A stretch of DNA of 64,000 nt. Source: Herbaspirillum aquaticum. Lineage in GTDB: Bacteria; Pseudomonadota; Gammaproteobacteria; Burkholderiales; Burkholderiaceae_D. The stretch covers positions 1 through 64,000 of the forward strand of contig NZ_NJGV01000010.1 in assembly GCF_002213425.1 (NCBI RefSeq), given 5' to 3'. Below the pieces are notes generated by a model. That model did not search any database, was not told the origin of the DNA, and worked only from the letters and a program-made list of their open reading frames with translations. Shown here piece after piece: positions 27,399-37,782 of the stretch (positions are counted from its first letter, which is position 1; every line of letters starts with the position of its first letter). Position numbers and translations under genes: made by a program.

Positions 27399-29051
27399 AT
27401 GAAATTATCCAAGACCCTCCCCCTCACGCTGGCCTGTACCCTGGCCTTCGGCGCATTGGCCAGCCTGCCGGCCCACGCAGAAAAAGTATTGCGCATCGCC
27501 ATGACCGCCGGCGATATCCCGCGCACGCTGGGCCAGCCCGACCAGGGCTTCGAGGGCAACCGCTTCACCGGCATTCCCATGTATGACGGGCTCACCCAAT
27601 GGGACCTGTCCAAGGCCGACAAGGCCAGCGAACTGATCCCCGACCTGGCCGTGTCGTGGCAGGTCGATGCCAAGGACAAGACCAAGTGGGTCTTCAAGCT
27701 GCGTCCCGGCGTGAAATTCCATGATGGCTCGGCCTTCAACGCCGACGCCGTGGTCTGGAACGTCAACAAGGTGCTCGACAAGAACGCCGTGCAATTCGAC
27801 CCCAGCCAAGTCGGCACCACCGCCTCGCGCATGCCGACCCTGCGCTCGGCGCGCAAGATCGATGATCTCACCGTGGAACTGACGACCGCCGAGCCGGACT
27901 CCTTCCTGCCCATCAACCTCACCAACCTGTTCATGGCCTCGCCCGCCCAGTGGGAAAAGAAACTGGCCGCCGTGCCGGCCTCGGTGACCGACAAGGCCGA
28001 GCGCAGCAAGCAGGCCTGGGCCGCCTTCGCCGCCGATGCATCCGGCACCGGCCCCTTCAAGATGGCCAAGTTCGTCCCGCGCGAGCGGCTGGAAGTGGTC
28101 AAGAACGACGGCTACTGGGATGCCGCCCGCCGCCCCAAGATCGACCGCGTGGTGATGCTGCCGCTGCCCGAAGCCAACTCGCGCACCGCGGCCCTGATGT
28201 CGGGCCAGGTCGACTGGATCGAAGCCCCCGCCCCGGATGCACTGGACGCGATCAAGGCACGCGGCTTCAAGATCTACTCCAACCCGCAGCCCCACGTGTG
28301 GCCGTGGCAGCTGTCCTTCGTGCCCGGCTCGCCCTGGCTGGACAAGCGTGTGCGCCATGCCGCCAACCTGTGCGTGAATCGTCCCGCGATGAAGCAGCTC
28401 TTGGGCGGACTCATGGGTGAAGCCACCGGTACCGTCGAGCCCGGCCATCCGTGGCGCGGCAACCCCAGCTTCCAGATCAAGTACGATCCGGCCGCCGCCA
28501 AGAAGCTGATGAGCGAAGCGGGCTATTCGGCCGCCAAGCCGCTGACGGTGAAGGTACAGATCTCGGCCTCCGGTTCCGGCCAGATGCAGCCGCTGCCGAT
28601 GAACGAGTTCATGCAGCAGAACCTGAAGGAGTGCTTCTTCGACGTGCAGTTCGACGTCATCGAATGGAACACCCTCTATACCAACTGGCGCATCGGTGCC
28701 AAGGATCCGAGCGCGCACGGTGCCAATGCGATCAACGTCAGCTTCGCCTCCATGGATCCGTTCTTTGCCATGGTGCGTTTCGTCGATACCAAGGCCGCCC
28801 CGCCGACCTCCAACAACTGGGGTTTCTACAGCAACGCCGACGTCGATGCCTTGATCGCCAAGGCGCGCACCACCTTCGATCCCAAGCAGCGTGACGCCTT
28901 GCTGGCCCAGCTGCACGCCAAGATCGTCGATGAAGCGCCCTTCGTCTGGGTGGCCCACGACACCGGCCCGCGTGCCATCTCCGCCAAGGTCAAGGGCGTG
29001 GTGCAGCCGCAGAGCTGGTTCATCGACATCGCCACCATGAGCATGGACTGA
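27399..29051 (+). CDS. ABC transporter substrate-binding protein, family 5
   Basis: Periplasmic binding protein of 550 residues, Dpp/Opp type. A signal peptide (1-27, ending PAHA) precedes PDLAVSWQVDAKDKTKWVFKLR and VKFHDGSAFNADAVVWNVNK, the family 5 signature. Such proteins bind peptides but also nickel, glutathione, opines or other amides. AGGAAA precedes the ATG. It begins a complete five-gene transporter followed by an amidase and an AllA homologue, so a ureide or amide ligand is more likely than a peptide. A hairpin and a repeat block separate it from the first permease. Confidence 0.9.
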   Translation: MKLSKTLPLTLACTLAFGALASLPAHAEKVLRIAMTAGDIPRTLGQPDQGFEGNRFTGIPMYDGLTQWDLSKADKASELIPDLAVSWQVDAKDKTKWVFKLRPGVKFHDGSAFNADAVVWNVNKVLDKNAVQFDPSQVGTTASRMPTLRSARKIDDLTVELTTAEPDSFLPINLTNLFMASPAQWEKKLAAVPASVTDKAERSKQAWAAFAADASGTGPFKMAKFVPRERLEVVKNDGYWDAARRPKIDRVVMLPLPEANSRTAALMSGQVDWIEAPAPDALDAIKARGFKIYSNPQPHVWPWQLSFVPGSPWLDKRVRHAANLCVNRPAMKQLLGGLMGEATGTVEPGHPWRGNPSFQIKYDPAAAKKLMSEAGYSAAKPLTVKVQISASGSGQMQPLPMNEFMQQNLKECFFDVQFDVIEWNTLYTNWRIGAKDPSAHGANAINVSFASMDPFFAMVRFVDTKAAPPTSNNWGFYSNADVDALIAKARTTFDPKQRDALLAQLHAKIVDEAPFVWVAHDTGPRAISAKVKGVVQPQSWFIDIATMSMD

Positions 29052-29068
29052 TGTCCTGACGCAGGAGC

Positions 29069-29106
29069 ACGTCAGCGGCGCCGCAGTGCGCCGGCGCCGC
29101 TGACGT
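29069..29106 (+). promoter_or_regulatory. Hairpin after the family 5 binding-protein gene
   Basis: A perfect 15-base-pair GC-rich stem (29069-29083 and 29092-29106) with an 8-base loop lies 18 bases after the stop codon. Only TTTCC follows, so full termination is unlikely. It probably protects the binding-protein mRNA or partly attenuates. Confidence 0.6.
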
Positions 29107-29171
29107 TTCCTGCACCAGGCTTGACGTTTTCTGCACCGTGACGTTTTTTGTACCTTGACGTTTTCTGCACC
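29100..29171 (+). repeat. Four copies of a 17-base repeat
   Basis: Copies at 29100-29116, 29121-29137, 29138-29154 and 29155-29171 follow TTGACGTTTTCTGCACC, with up to three changes. The last three are directly joined with a 17-base period. Copies matching the first 16 bases of this unit recur in inverted orientation at 44711-44727 and 44803-44819. Function unknown. Confidence 0.75.
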
Positions 29172-29222
29172 AAGCACCTTTTGCGGCACTGCCGCAGCCC
29201 CTGACCCGTCGCCGGAACTGCC

Positions 29223-30176
29223 ATGATCGCCTACCTGATACGACGCTTTCTCTACGCCCTGCCCATCATGCTGGGCGTGGCCTTCCTCTGCTTCATGCTG
29301 GTCCACATCGCACCGGGCGATCCGCTGGTCTCGATCCTGCCGCCGGATGCCTCGGCCGACCTGCAAAAGCAGCTCATGGAGATCTACGGGTTCAACCGCA
29401 GCTATCCGGAGCAATTCCTGAGCTGGGTCTGGCGTGCCCTGCACGGCGACCTCGGCAGCTCGATTGCGACCGGCCGCCCGGTAGCCGCCGAAGTGTTCAA
29501 GGCGGTCGGCAATACCTTCATGCTGGCGGCCGTGGCCACGCTGATCGGTTTCGTGTTCGGTTCGCTGTTCGGCTTCGTGGCCGGCTACTTCCGCAATTCC
29601 TGGGTGGACCGCGTGGCTTCCTTCATTTCGGTGGTGGGCGTGTCGGTGCCGCATTACTGGCTGGGGATGGTGCTGGTGATCGTGTTCTCTTCCAAGCTGA
29701 TGTGGCTGCCCGCCACCGGTGCCGGACCCGACGGCTCGGGCGCCTGGGTGTGGGACCTGGAACACGTGAAGTACCTGCTCATGCCGGCCGTGACCATGTC
29801 CTTCATCCCCATGGGCATCATCGCCCGTACCGTGCGCGCCCTGGTGGCCGACATCCTGGCCCAGGAATTCGTGGTGGGCCTCAAGGCGCGCGGCTTGTCC
29901 GACGCCGGTGTCTTGCGCCACGTGGTCAAGAACGCCGCGCCGACCGCGCTGGCCGTCATGGGCCTGCAACTGGGCTACCTGCTGGGTGGTTCGATCCTGA
30001 TCGAAACCGTGTTTTCCTGGCCCGGTACCGGCTTCCTGCTCAACCAGGCCATCTTCCAGCGCGACCTGCCGCTGCTGCAGGGGAGCATCCTGGTGCTGGC
30101 CATGTTCTTCGTGGCGCTGAACCTGCTGGTGGATGTCCTGCAAACCATCTTCGACCCCCGTATCGAGCGAGCCTGA
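29223..30176 (+). CDS. ABC transporter permease, DppB type
   Basis: Membrane permease of 317 residues with six helices. MIAYLIRRFLYALPIMLGVAF at the N-terminus, the coupling loop around DILAQEFVVGLKARGLSDAGVLRHVVKNA and ETVFSWPGTGFLLNQAI are DppB/OppB hallmarks. It starts 172 bases after the binding-protein gene and is followed by the second permease one base after its stop. Confidence 0.93.
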   Translation: MIAYLIRRFLYALPIMLGVAFLCFMLVHIAPGDPLVSILPPDASADLQKQLMEIYGFNRSYPEQFLSWVWRALHGDLGSSIATGRPVAAEVFKAVGNTFMLAAVATLIGFVFGSLFGFVAGYFRNSWVDRVASFISVVGVSVPHYWLGMVLVIVFSSKLMWLPATGAGPDGSGAWVWDLEHVKYLLMPAVTMSFIPMGIIARTVRALVADILAQEFVVGLKARGLSDAGVLRHVVKNAAPTALAVMGLQLGYLLGGSILIETVFSWPGTGFLLNQAIFQRDLPLLQGSILVLAMFFVALNLLVDVLQTIFDPRIERA

Positions 30177-30177
30177 C

Positions 30178-31080
30178 ATGAACCTCTCCACTTCCGCCCC
30201 CGCCCTCAAGGCGGCCGAGCCGGCCACCGCCATGCGCCGCTCGCGCGGCCACTGGGCCAACGTCGGTGCGCGCCTGGTGCGCAATCCCGGTGCCATGATC
30301 GCTGCTGCGGTGCTGCTGCTGCTGATCGTGGCCGCCGTCGCCGCACCCTGGGTGATGCCCGGTGATCCGTTTGCCGCCTCGATGTTCTCGCGCCTGAAAC
30401 CCATCGGCACTGCCGGCCACCTGCTGGGTACCGACGAACTGGGGCGCGACATGTTCTCGCGCCTGCTGCTGGGCGGCCGGCTGTCGCTGTTCATGGGCAT
30501 CACGCCGGTGCTGCTGGCCTTCGTCATCGGCAGTGCGCTGGGCATCGTGGCCGGCTACGCGGGCGGCTTCACCAACACCGCCATCATGCGCAGCATCGAT
30601 ATCCTTTACGCCTTTCCTTCGGTGCTGCTGGCCATCGCCCTCTCGGGGGCGCTGGGTGCGGGCATCTTCAATGCGCTCACTTCGCTGACCATCGTCTTCG
30701 TCCCGCAGATCGCGCGCATTGCAGAAAGCGTCACCACCCAGGTGCGCCGCAGCGATTACGTCGATGCGGCGCGCGCCTCCGGGGCCAGCGCCTTCACCAT
30801 CGTGCGCGCGCACGTGCTGGGCAATGTGCTGGGACCGATCTTCGTCTATTCCACCAGCCTGATTTCGGTCTCCATGATCCTGGCCTCGGGCTTGTCCTTC
30901 CTCGGCCTGGGCGTCAAGCCGCCCGAGCCGGAATGGGGCCTGATGTTGAATACCCTGCGCACGGCCATCTACACCCAGCCCTGGGTGGCGGCCTTGCCGG
31001 GCGCCTTCATCTTCGTCACTTCGATTTCTTTCAACCTGTTGTCCGATGGCCTGCGCTCGGCCATGGAGGTCAAGCAATGA
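30178..31080 (+). CDS. ABC transporter permease, DppC type
   Basis: Permease of 300 residues pairing with the DppB-type protein. It shows LLGTDELGRDMFSRLLLGGRLSL, the coupling loop DYVDAARASGASAFTIVRAHVLGNV and GLSFLGLGVKPPEPEWG, all DppC marks. Start at ATG 30178 (MNLSTSAPALK); upstream codons belong to the preceding gene in another frame. Its stop overlaps the next start (ATGA). Confidence 0.93.
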   Translation: MNLSTSAPALKAAEPATAMRRSRGHWANVGARLVRNPGAMIAAAVLLLLIVAAVAAPWVMPGDPFAASMFSRLKPIGTAGHLLGTDELGRDMFSRLLLGGRLSLFMGITPVLLAFVIGSALGIVAGYAGGFTNTAIMRSIDILYAFPSVLLAIALSGALGAGIFNALTSLTIVFVPQIARIAESVTTQVRRSDYVDAARASGASAFTIVRAHVLGNVLGPIFVYSTSLISVSMILASGLSFLGLGVKPPEPEWGLMLNTLRTAIYTQPWVAALPGAFIFVTSISFNLLSDGLRSAMEVKQ

Positions 31081-32168
31081 GTTTGTCTGCCTCGCTCCTG
31101 AACCAGGACCCACGTGATGTCGGTGGCCCGCGCCAGCCGCTCCTGGGCGTGCGCCAACTGCTGAAGCATTTTCCACTCAAGCAGCAGGGCCTGCCCTTGC
31201 TGCGCGGCCCGGCCCATGCGGTGCGCGCGGTCGATGGCGTGAGCTTCGACATCATGAAAGGCGAAACCCTGGGCGTGGTCGGTGAATCCGGCTGCGGCAA
31301 ATCCACCACGGCCCGCGTGCTGATGCAGCTGATCGAACAGGACAGCGGCGAACTGGTCTTCGACGGCCAGACCGTAGGCTCGCGCGCCATGCCCTTGCGG
31401 CAGTTCCGTCGCCAGGCGCAGATGGTGTTCCAGGACAGTTATTCCTCGCTCAATCCACGCATGACCATCGAGGATTCGATCGCTTTTGCGCCCACCGTGC
31501 ATGGCCTGCCGGCGCGCGAAGCCATCGCCCGCGCCCGCAGCCTGCTGGCGCGTGTGGGCCTGCAGCCGGAACGGTTTGCCGGACGCTATCCGCATGAACT
31601 CTCCGGCGGCCAGCGCCAGCGCGTCAACATTGCCCGCGCCCTGGCGCTGGAGCCGCGCCTGGTGATCCTGGATGAAGCCGTCTCGGCGCTGGACAAATCG
31701 GTGGAAGCGCAGGTGCTGAACCTGCTGCTGGACCTGAAGCAGGAATTCGGCCTCACCTACCTGTTCATCAGCCACGATCTGAACGTGGTCCGTTTCATCT
31801 CCGACCGCGTGCTGGTGATGTACCTGGGCCAGGTGGTCGAGGTCGGTCCGGCCGAGCAGGTATTCGACGCCCCGCGCCACCCCTACACGCGCGCGCTGTT
31901 GCGCTCCATGCCCAGCATGGACCCCAGCCGCCGTACTGAAGAAGCGCCGCTGGCGGGCGATCCGCCCAACCCCATCAATCCGCCCCCCGGCTGCCGCTTC
32001 CATACCCGCTGCCAGTTCGCGCAGCCGGTCTGCCAGCAGCGCGCGCCGACCTTCGTCGAGGCCGCACCGGAACACGGCGTGGCCTGCCTGCGCTACGAGG
32101 CCGGCAGTGGCTATGACGACGCCGGCTTCGAAGCCGGCATGCTCAACAAGGAGCTGCAACATGGCTGA
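31077..32168 (+). CDS. ABC transporter ATP-binding protein, DppF/OppF type
   Basis: ATPase of 363 residues with Walker A GESGCGKS, QMVFQDSYSSLNPRMT, signature [15 protein letters not shown] and Walker B LVILDEAVSALD. Note DEA rather than DEP after the Walker B aspartate. The C-terminal oligopeptide-transporter extension carries the cysteines of GCRFHTRCQFAQPVCQQ, a likely iron-sulphur or metal site of this family. Start ATG 31077 overlaps the DppC stop. Confidence 0.92.
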   Translation: MSLSASLLNQDPRDVGGPRQPLLGVRQLLKHFPLKQQGLPLLRGPAHAVRAVDGVSFDIMKGETLGVVGESGCGKSTTARVLMQLIEQDSGELVFDGQTVGSRAMPLRQFRRQAQMVFQDSYSSLNPRMTIEDSIAFAPTVHGLPAREAIARARSLLARVGLQPERFAGRYPHELSGGQRQRVNIARALALEPRLVILDEAVSALDKSVEAQVLNLLLDLKQEFGLTYLFISHDLNVVRFISDRVLVMYLGQVVEVGPAEQVFDAPRHPYTRALLRSMPSMDPSRRTEEAPLAGDPPNPINPPPGCRFHTRCQFAQPVCQQRAPTFVEAAPEHGVACLRYEAGSGYDDAGFEAGMLNKELQHG

Positions 32169-33162
32169 TGCTTCCAAGAAGGCGATGGTGCGCCTGCGCG
32201 ACCTGCGCGTGACCTTCAAGGCCCCCGGCAAGACCATCCGCGCCGTCAGCGGCGTGGACCTGGAGGTGGCCGAGGGCGAGGTGGTGGCCTTGATCGGCGA
32301 ATCGGGCTCGGGCAAGAGCGTCACCTTGCGTTCCATCATGCGGCTGCACCCCGAGGCCCGCACCCGCATCGAAGGCGGGCTGGAAGTCGATGGCCGCGAC
32401 GTCCTCACGATGAGCGGCCGCGAACTGTCCGCCCTGCGCGGCGACAGCGTCGCGATGATTTTCCAGGAACCCTTGCTGGCGCTCGATCCGGTCTATACCG
32501 TGGGGGCGCAGATCGCGGAGACCATCCGCCGCCACAAGAAGGTCTCGGCCGCCCAGGCCCGCGCGCAGGCGCTGGCGCTGTTCGAGAAGGTCCGCATTCC
32601 CAGCCCGGAGCGGCGGCTCGATGCCTATCCCCACGAGATGTCCGGCGGCATGCGCCAGCGCGCCATGATCGCCCTGGCGCTGTCCTGCTCGCCCAAGGTC
32701 CTGCTGGCCGATGAACCCACCACGGCGCTGGACGCCACGGTACAGATCCAGATCCTGCTGCTGCTGCGCGAACTGCAGCGTGAGCTGGGCCTGTCGATCA
32801 TCTTCGTCACCCATGACATCGGCGCGGCCGTCGAGGTGGCCGACCGAATCGCGGTGATGTACGCCGGGCGCATCGTCGAACAGGGACCGGCCTCGCAACT
32901 GCTGGCCCAGCCGCGCCATCCCTACACCATGTCGCTGCTGCAAAGCCGCAGCCACGGTGCCATGCAAAAGGGCCAGCGCCTGCAGACCATCCCCGGCGCG
33001 CCACCCGACCTGGCCAACCTGCCGCCGGGCTGTGCCTTTGCCGAGCGCTGCCCGCATGCGCAAGCCGATTGCCACACCCGGCAGCCGGCCGAACAATCCG
33101 TGGGCGAGCAACATACGGTACGCTGCCTGCGTGCCGAAACTTTGCAGCTGGCTGCTGCCTGA
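32161..33162 (+). CDS. ABC transporter ATP-binding protein, DppD/OppD type
   Basis: ATPase of 333 residues. Walker A GESGSGKS, SVAMIFQEPLLALDPVYTVG, signature MSGGMRQRAMIALAL and Walker B VLLADEPTTALD identify it as the OppD/DppD partner. The C-terminus has the same four-cysteine pattern (GCAFAERCPHAQADCH). Start ATG 32161 overlaps the preceding stop by eight bases. The ATPase order (F before D) is inverted relative to most dpp operons. Confidence 0.92.
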   Translation: MADASKKAMVRLRDLRVTFKAPGKTIRAVSGVDLEVAEGEVVALIGESGSGKSVTLRSIMRLHPEARTRIEGGLEVDGRDVLTMSGRELSALRGDSVAMIFQEPLLALDPVYTVGAQIAETIRRHKKVSAAQARAQALALFEKVRIPSPERRLDAYPHEMSGGMRQRAMIALALSCSPKVLLADEPTTALDATVQIQILLLLRELQRELGLSIIFVTHDIGAAVEVADRIAVMYAGRIVEQGPASQLLAQPRHPYTMSLLQSRSHGAMQKGQRLQTIPGAPPDLANLPPGCAFAERCPHAQADCHTRQPAEQSVGEQHTVRCLRAETLQLAAA

Positions 33163-33212
33163 TCCATGACCGCGCCGCTTTTCCACCCACACCGACCTGA
33201 CAAGGAAACCGC

Positions 33213-34403
33213 ATGAGTGCCGATGTCTCCACTGCCCGCTGCTTCATCCCCTATCCCTTCGTACCCCAGCCGCAGGCCGCCAGCGGTCCCCTGGCCGGCG
33301 TGCGCCTGGCGGTCAAGGACATCTTCGACGTGGCGGGCTACCCCACCGGCTGCGGCAATCCGCACATGCTGGCCCTGTCCGGCATCAAGGCCGCGTCTGC
33401 CCCGGCGGTGCAGTCCCTGCTGCAAGCGGGCGCGCAATTCGTCGGCAAGGTGGTCACCGATGAGCTGGCCTTCTCGATGAACGGCAAGAATGCCCACTTC
33501 GGCACGCCCCGCAATGGCGGTGCGCCCGACCGCATCCCGGGCGGTTCCAGTTCCGGATCGGCCTCGGCGGTGTCCAACGGCCTGGCCGACCTGGCCCTGG
33601 GCACCGATACCGGCGGATCGGTCCGGGTGCCGGCCAGCCATTGCGGCCTGATCGGCTTGCGGCCTACGCACGGCCGCGTACCGCTCACGGGGGTGATGGA
33701 CCTGGCGCGCAGTTTCGATACCTGCGGCTGGTTTGCACGCGACATGGACGTATTTGCCCGCGCCGGTGCGGTCTTGCTGGGCGAGGACAGCGCACCCTTG
33801 CCGCAGGCGCCGCGTGTGCTGGTCGCCAGCGACGTGCTGGGCCTGCTGGCGCCGCACGTGCAAGCCCAGTTCGCACAGGTGCTGGAGCGCCTGGCGGGCG
33901 TGCTGGGCGCGCCGCAGCCGGTCTCGGTGGCGACCCCTTCGTTCGATGCGCTGTACTGGGCGTTTCGCCATATCCAGGGCTATGAGGCTTGGCAGGCCCA
34001 TGGCGAAAACATCGGCCGCTACGGCTTCCAGCTGGGGCCGGGCGTGGCCGAACGCTTTGCCTGGTCGGCCACCATCACGGCGCAGCAGATGCAGGAGCAC
34101 AGCGCCGTGCGCGAGACCTTCTGCGCCGGATTCATCGATCTGCTGGGCGATGATGGCGTACTGCTCTTGCCCAGCGCGCCGGATGTGGCGCCGCTGCTGA
34201 CCGATTCGGAGCAGTCGCTGGAAGACTATCGCAACCAGGCCGTGCGCATGCTCTGCCTGTCCGGGCTGTCGGGATGTCCGCAGATCTCGCTGCCCCTGAT
34301 GCAACTCGATGGAGCGCCGTTCGGACTGTCCCTGATCGCACCGCCCGGCAGTGACCGTTCATTGATCCAGTATGCTGCAGGGTTGATGCATGCCTGCGCC
34401 TGA
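33213..34403 (+). CDS. Amidase-signature family hydrolase
   Basis: Cytoplasmic amidase of 396 residues with the Ser-cisSer-Lys triad. Lys35 lies in VRLAVKDIFDV. The cis-serine lies in PGGSSSGSAS (109-117), and the nucleophile Ser137 in DTGGSVRVPASHCGLIGLRPTHG. It is short for the family, resembling the N-terminal domain of allophanate hydrolase (AtzF) and related amidases. AAGGAA precedes the ATG by eight bases. It follows the transporter by 50 bases and overlaps the AllA-like gene, so it probably cleaves an amide or ureide brought in by that transporter. The exact substrate is unknown. Confidence 0.85.
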   Translation: MSADVSTARCFIPYPFVPQPQAASGPLAGVRLAVKDIFDVAGYPTGCGNPHMLALSGIKAASAPAVQSLLQAGAQFVGKVVTDELAFSMNGKNAHFGTPRNGGAPDRIPGGSSSGSASAVSNGLADLALGTDTGGSVRVPASHCGLIGLRPTHGRVPLTGVMDLARSFDTCGWFARDMDVFARAGAVLLGEDSAPLPQAPRVLVASDVLGLLAPHVQAQFAQVLERLAGVLGAPQPVSVATPSFDALYWAFRHIQGYEAWQAHGENIGRYGFQLGPGVAERFAWSATITAQQMQEHSAVRETFCAGFIDLLGDDGVLLLPSAPDVAPLLTDSEQSLEDYRNQAVRMLCLSGLSGCPQISLPLMQLDGAPFGLSLIAPPGSDRSLIQYAAGLMHACA

Positions 34404-34911
34404 GGCCGCACCGCGCGTGATCCTGGCGCAAGCGCTGACGCACGAGGCCTTTGCGGCCTATGGCGCGTTGATCGCACCGGGCCAGTCCGAGCGCGACATC
34501 AACTTCGGCACCACGCGCCGCTATGACGACGTGGCCAGTCTCGATGTGGACGATGAAGGTGGCCGCGCCTGCGTGGCCATCTTTCGCACGCAGGCGCAAG
34601 GCGATGCTGCAGCCTATCCGCTGTGCGCCTTTGAACGCCATCGCCTGGGCAGCCAGAGCTTCATTCCGCTGGGGGCCAGCCGCTGCCTGGCGGTGCTGGC
34701 CGGCGATGGCGAGCGGCCGGATGAGTCGGCCATCGCCGCCTTCGTGATCGGGCCGGGGCAGGGCGTCACGCTGCGGCGTGGAGTCTGGCACCATCCCTTG
34801 ATCACCCTCGGCGCGGCCGATGTGCTGGTCATCGAACGCGCGGCGGCGCAGGTTGATTGCGAGGTCGTCATGATGGCAACGCAGGCGCAAGTGAAGTTGC
34901 CCGCGGCCTGA
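34390..34911 (+). CDS. Ureidoglycolate lyase family protein (AllA-like)
   Basis: Protein of 173 residues, AllA/ureidoglycolate hydrolase fold (cupin). Key marks are AYGALIAPG and NFGTTRRYDDVASLD near the start, then FERHRLGSQSFIPLG and GQGVTLRRGVWHHPLITLG, which hold the metal-binding and substrate residues. AllA releases glyoxylate and urea from ureidoglycolate, the last step of allantoin breakdown. The start overlaps the amidase 3' end by 14 bases. This gene is the main reason to read the operon as ureide catabolism feeding the urease encoded 14 kb away. Confidence 0.85.
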   Translation: MPAPEAAPRVILAQALTHEAFAAYGALIAPGQSERDINFGTTRRYDDVASLDVDDEGGRACVAIFRTQAQGDAAAYPLCAFERHRLGSQSFIPLGASRCLAVLAGDGERPDESAIAAFVIGPGQGVTLRRGVWHHPLITLGAADVLVIERAAAQVDCEVVMMATQAQVKLPAA

Positions 34912-34952
34912 GCCGCGCCCATCCCCGGCCGGAGGCGGCGAATCCTGCAATA

Positions 34953-35915
34953 ATGACGGATTCTCATCGCCGTGACCGCGCCGCGCGCAGGTCCGGCTTC
35001 CGATTCCATTGCCTTGCCATGCTTCACGCCGTTTGCGCCTCCATCCTGTGGGGCCTGTTCCCGCTGTATTTCAAGCTGTTGAAGGAGATCCCCTCCTTCG
35101 ATATCGTCGTGCACCGCCTCTTCTGGTCCTGCGTGTTCCTGGTGGCCGTGCTGGCCTGGCGGCGGCAATGGCGCTGGGTGGGCGAGGTCATCAAGCGGCC
35201 CATGGTGGTGCTGGGCTTCCTGCTCTCGGCCCTGCTGCTCTCCGGGAACTGGACCCTGTATGTCTGGGCCGTCAACGCCGGGCGCATCGTCGATACCAGC
35301 CTGGGCTACTTCATGAGCCCGCTCGTGAGCGTCTTCATGGGCTACCTGATCCTGAAGGAACGCATGCGTCCGCTGCAATGGCTGGCGGTCTTCCTGGCAC
35401 TCGGTGCCGTGATCTGGCTGACCTTCGCCAACGGCAGCCTGCCGTGGATCTCGCTGCTGATCGCGCTGAGCTTCGCCTTCTACGGCCTCTTGCGCAAGAC
35501 CGCGCACCTGGGCGCGCTCGAAGGCCTGTCGCTGGAAACCTTGCTGATGCTGCCGCTGGTACTGGTCATCTTGGGTATCGATACCTTGCGTGACAGCAAC
35601 GCCTTCACCCATGCATCGACCTCGGCCAAAATCCTGCTGGTCCTGTCCGGCCCGATCACGGCGGTGCCGCTGCTGCTCTTTGCCCATGGTGCGCGCCGCA
35701 TCCCCTTGTCGATGCTGGGCCTGATGCAATACATTTCGCCTACCATCCAGCTGCTGGGGGGCGTGCTGATCTACGGCGAGCCCTTCACCGGGGCGCGCGC
35801 CATCGGCTTTTGCGTGATCTGGGTGGCGCTCGCGGTATACTCCGCCGAAGGCTTGTGGCGCTACCTGCGCACCCGCGCGCAAAGCTCGGCAGAGCCCAGC
35901 GCCGGCGGCGCCTGA
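34953..35915 (+). CDS. rarD: EamA-family permease, RarD type
   Basis: Membrane protein of about 320 residues with ten predicted helices. HAVCASILWGLFPLYFKLLKEIP is the RarD N-terminal signature, with VHRLFWS and SLGYFMSPLVSVFMG following. RarD proteins are EamA transporters of unclear substrate, named from chloramphenicol resistance. GGAGG stands 15 bases before ATG 34953. ATG 35019, right at the first helix, would give 298 residues, nearer the usual length, so the start is uncertain. Confidence 0.85.
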   Translation: MTDSHRRDRAARRSGFRFHCLAMLHAVCASILWGLFPLYFKLLKEIPSFDIVVHRLFWSCVFLVAVLAWRRQWRWVGEVIKRPMVVLGFLLSALLLSGNWTLYVWAVNAGRIVDTSLGYFMSPLVSVFMGYLILKERMRPLQWLAVFLALGAVIWLTFANGSLPWISLLIALSFAFYGLLRKTAHLGALEGLSLETLLMLPLVLVILGIDTLRDSNAFTHASTSAKILLVLSGPITAVPLLLFAHGARRIPLSMLGLMQYISPTIQLLGGVLIYGEPFTGARAIGFCVIWVALAVYSAEGLWRYLRTRAQSSAEPSAGGA

Positions 35916-35955
35916 ACGCTGCCTTATCGTTTCCCTCTCACTGGCAACTCATACC

Positions 35956-37623
<1,668 letters not shown>

Positions 37624-37647
37624 TGGCTTGACTGAAATGGTCGAGAA

Positions 37648-37678
37648 AACGCCGCTGGCTCCAGCGGCGTTTTTTTTC
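37648..37678 (+). terminator. Intrinsic terminator after ettA
   Basis: Arms ACGCCGCTGG and CCAGCGGCGT (37649-37670) form a strong stem with a tight loop, followed by eight T. Confidence 0.9.
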
Positions 37679-37782
37679 GTCCGTGCCGTGGATCGTCAGC
37701 GGAGGTAAAGAGTTGTAGGGACGCATGACGTCACCCATCGCGCTGGCTACCATCCCGGTATCACCAGACCACGGGAGTCCCG

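Noticed and set aside
29121-29171. The TTGACG parts of the 17-base repeat as -35 promoter boxes
   Set aside because: No suitable -10 box lies at 16-18 bases from any copy, and the same unit occurs at a gene end elsewhere.
27405-30545. A 1046-codon open frame on the minus strand across the family 5 binding protein and permease
   Set aside because: The plus strand encodes clear, complete ABC transporter proteins here. High GC makes long antisense frames common, and the translated product is low-complexity His/Gly/Gln-rich without a domain.
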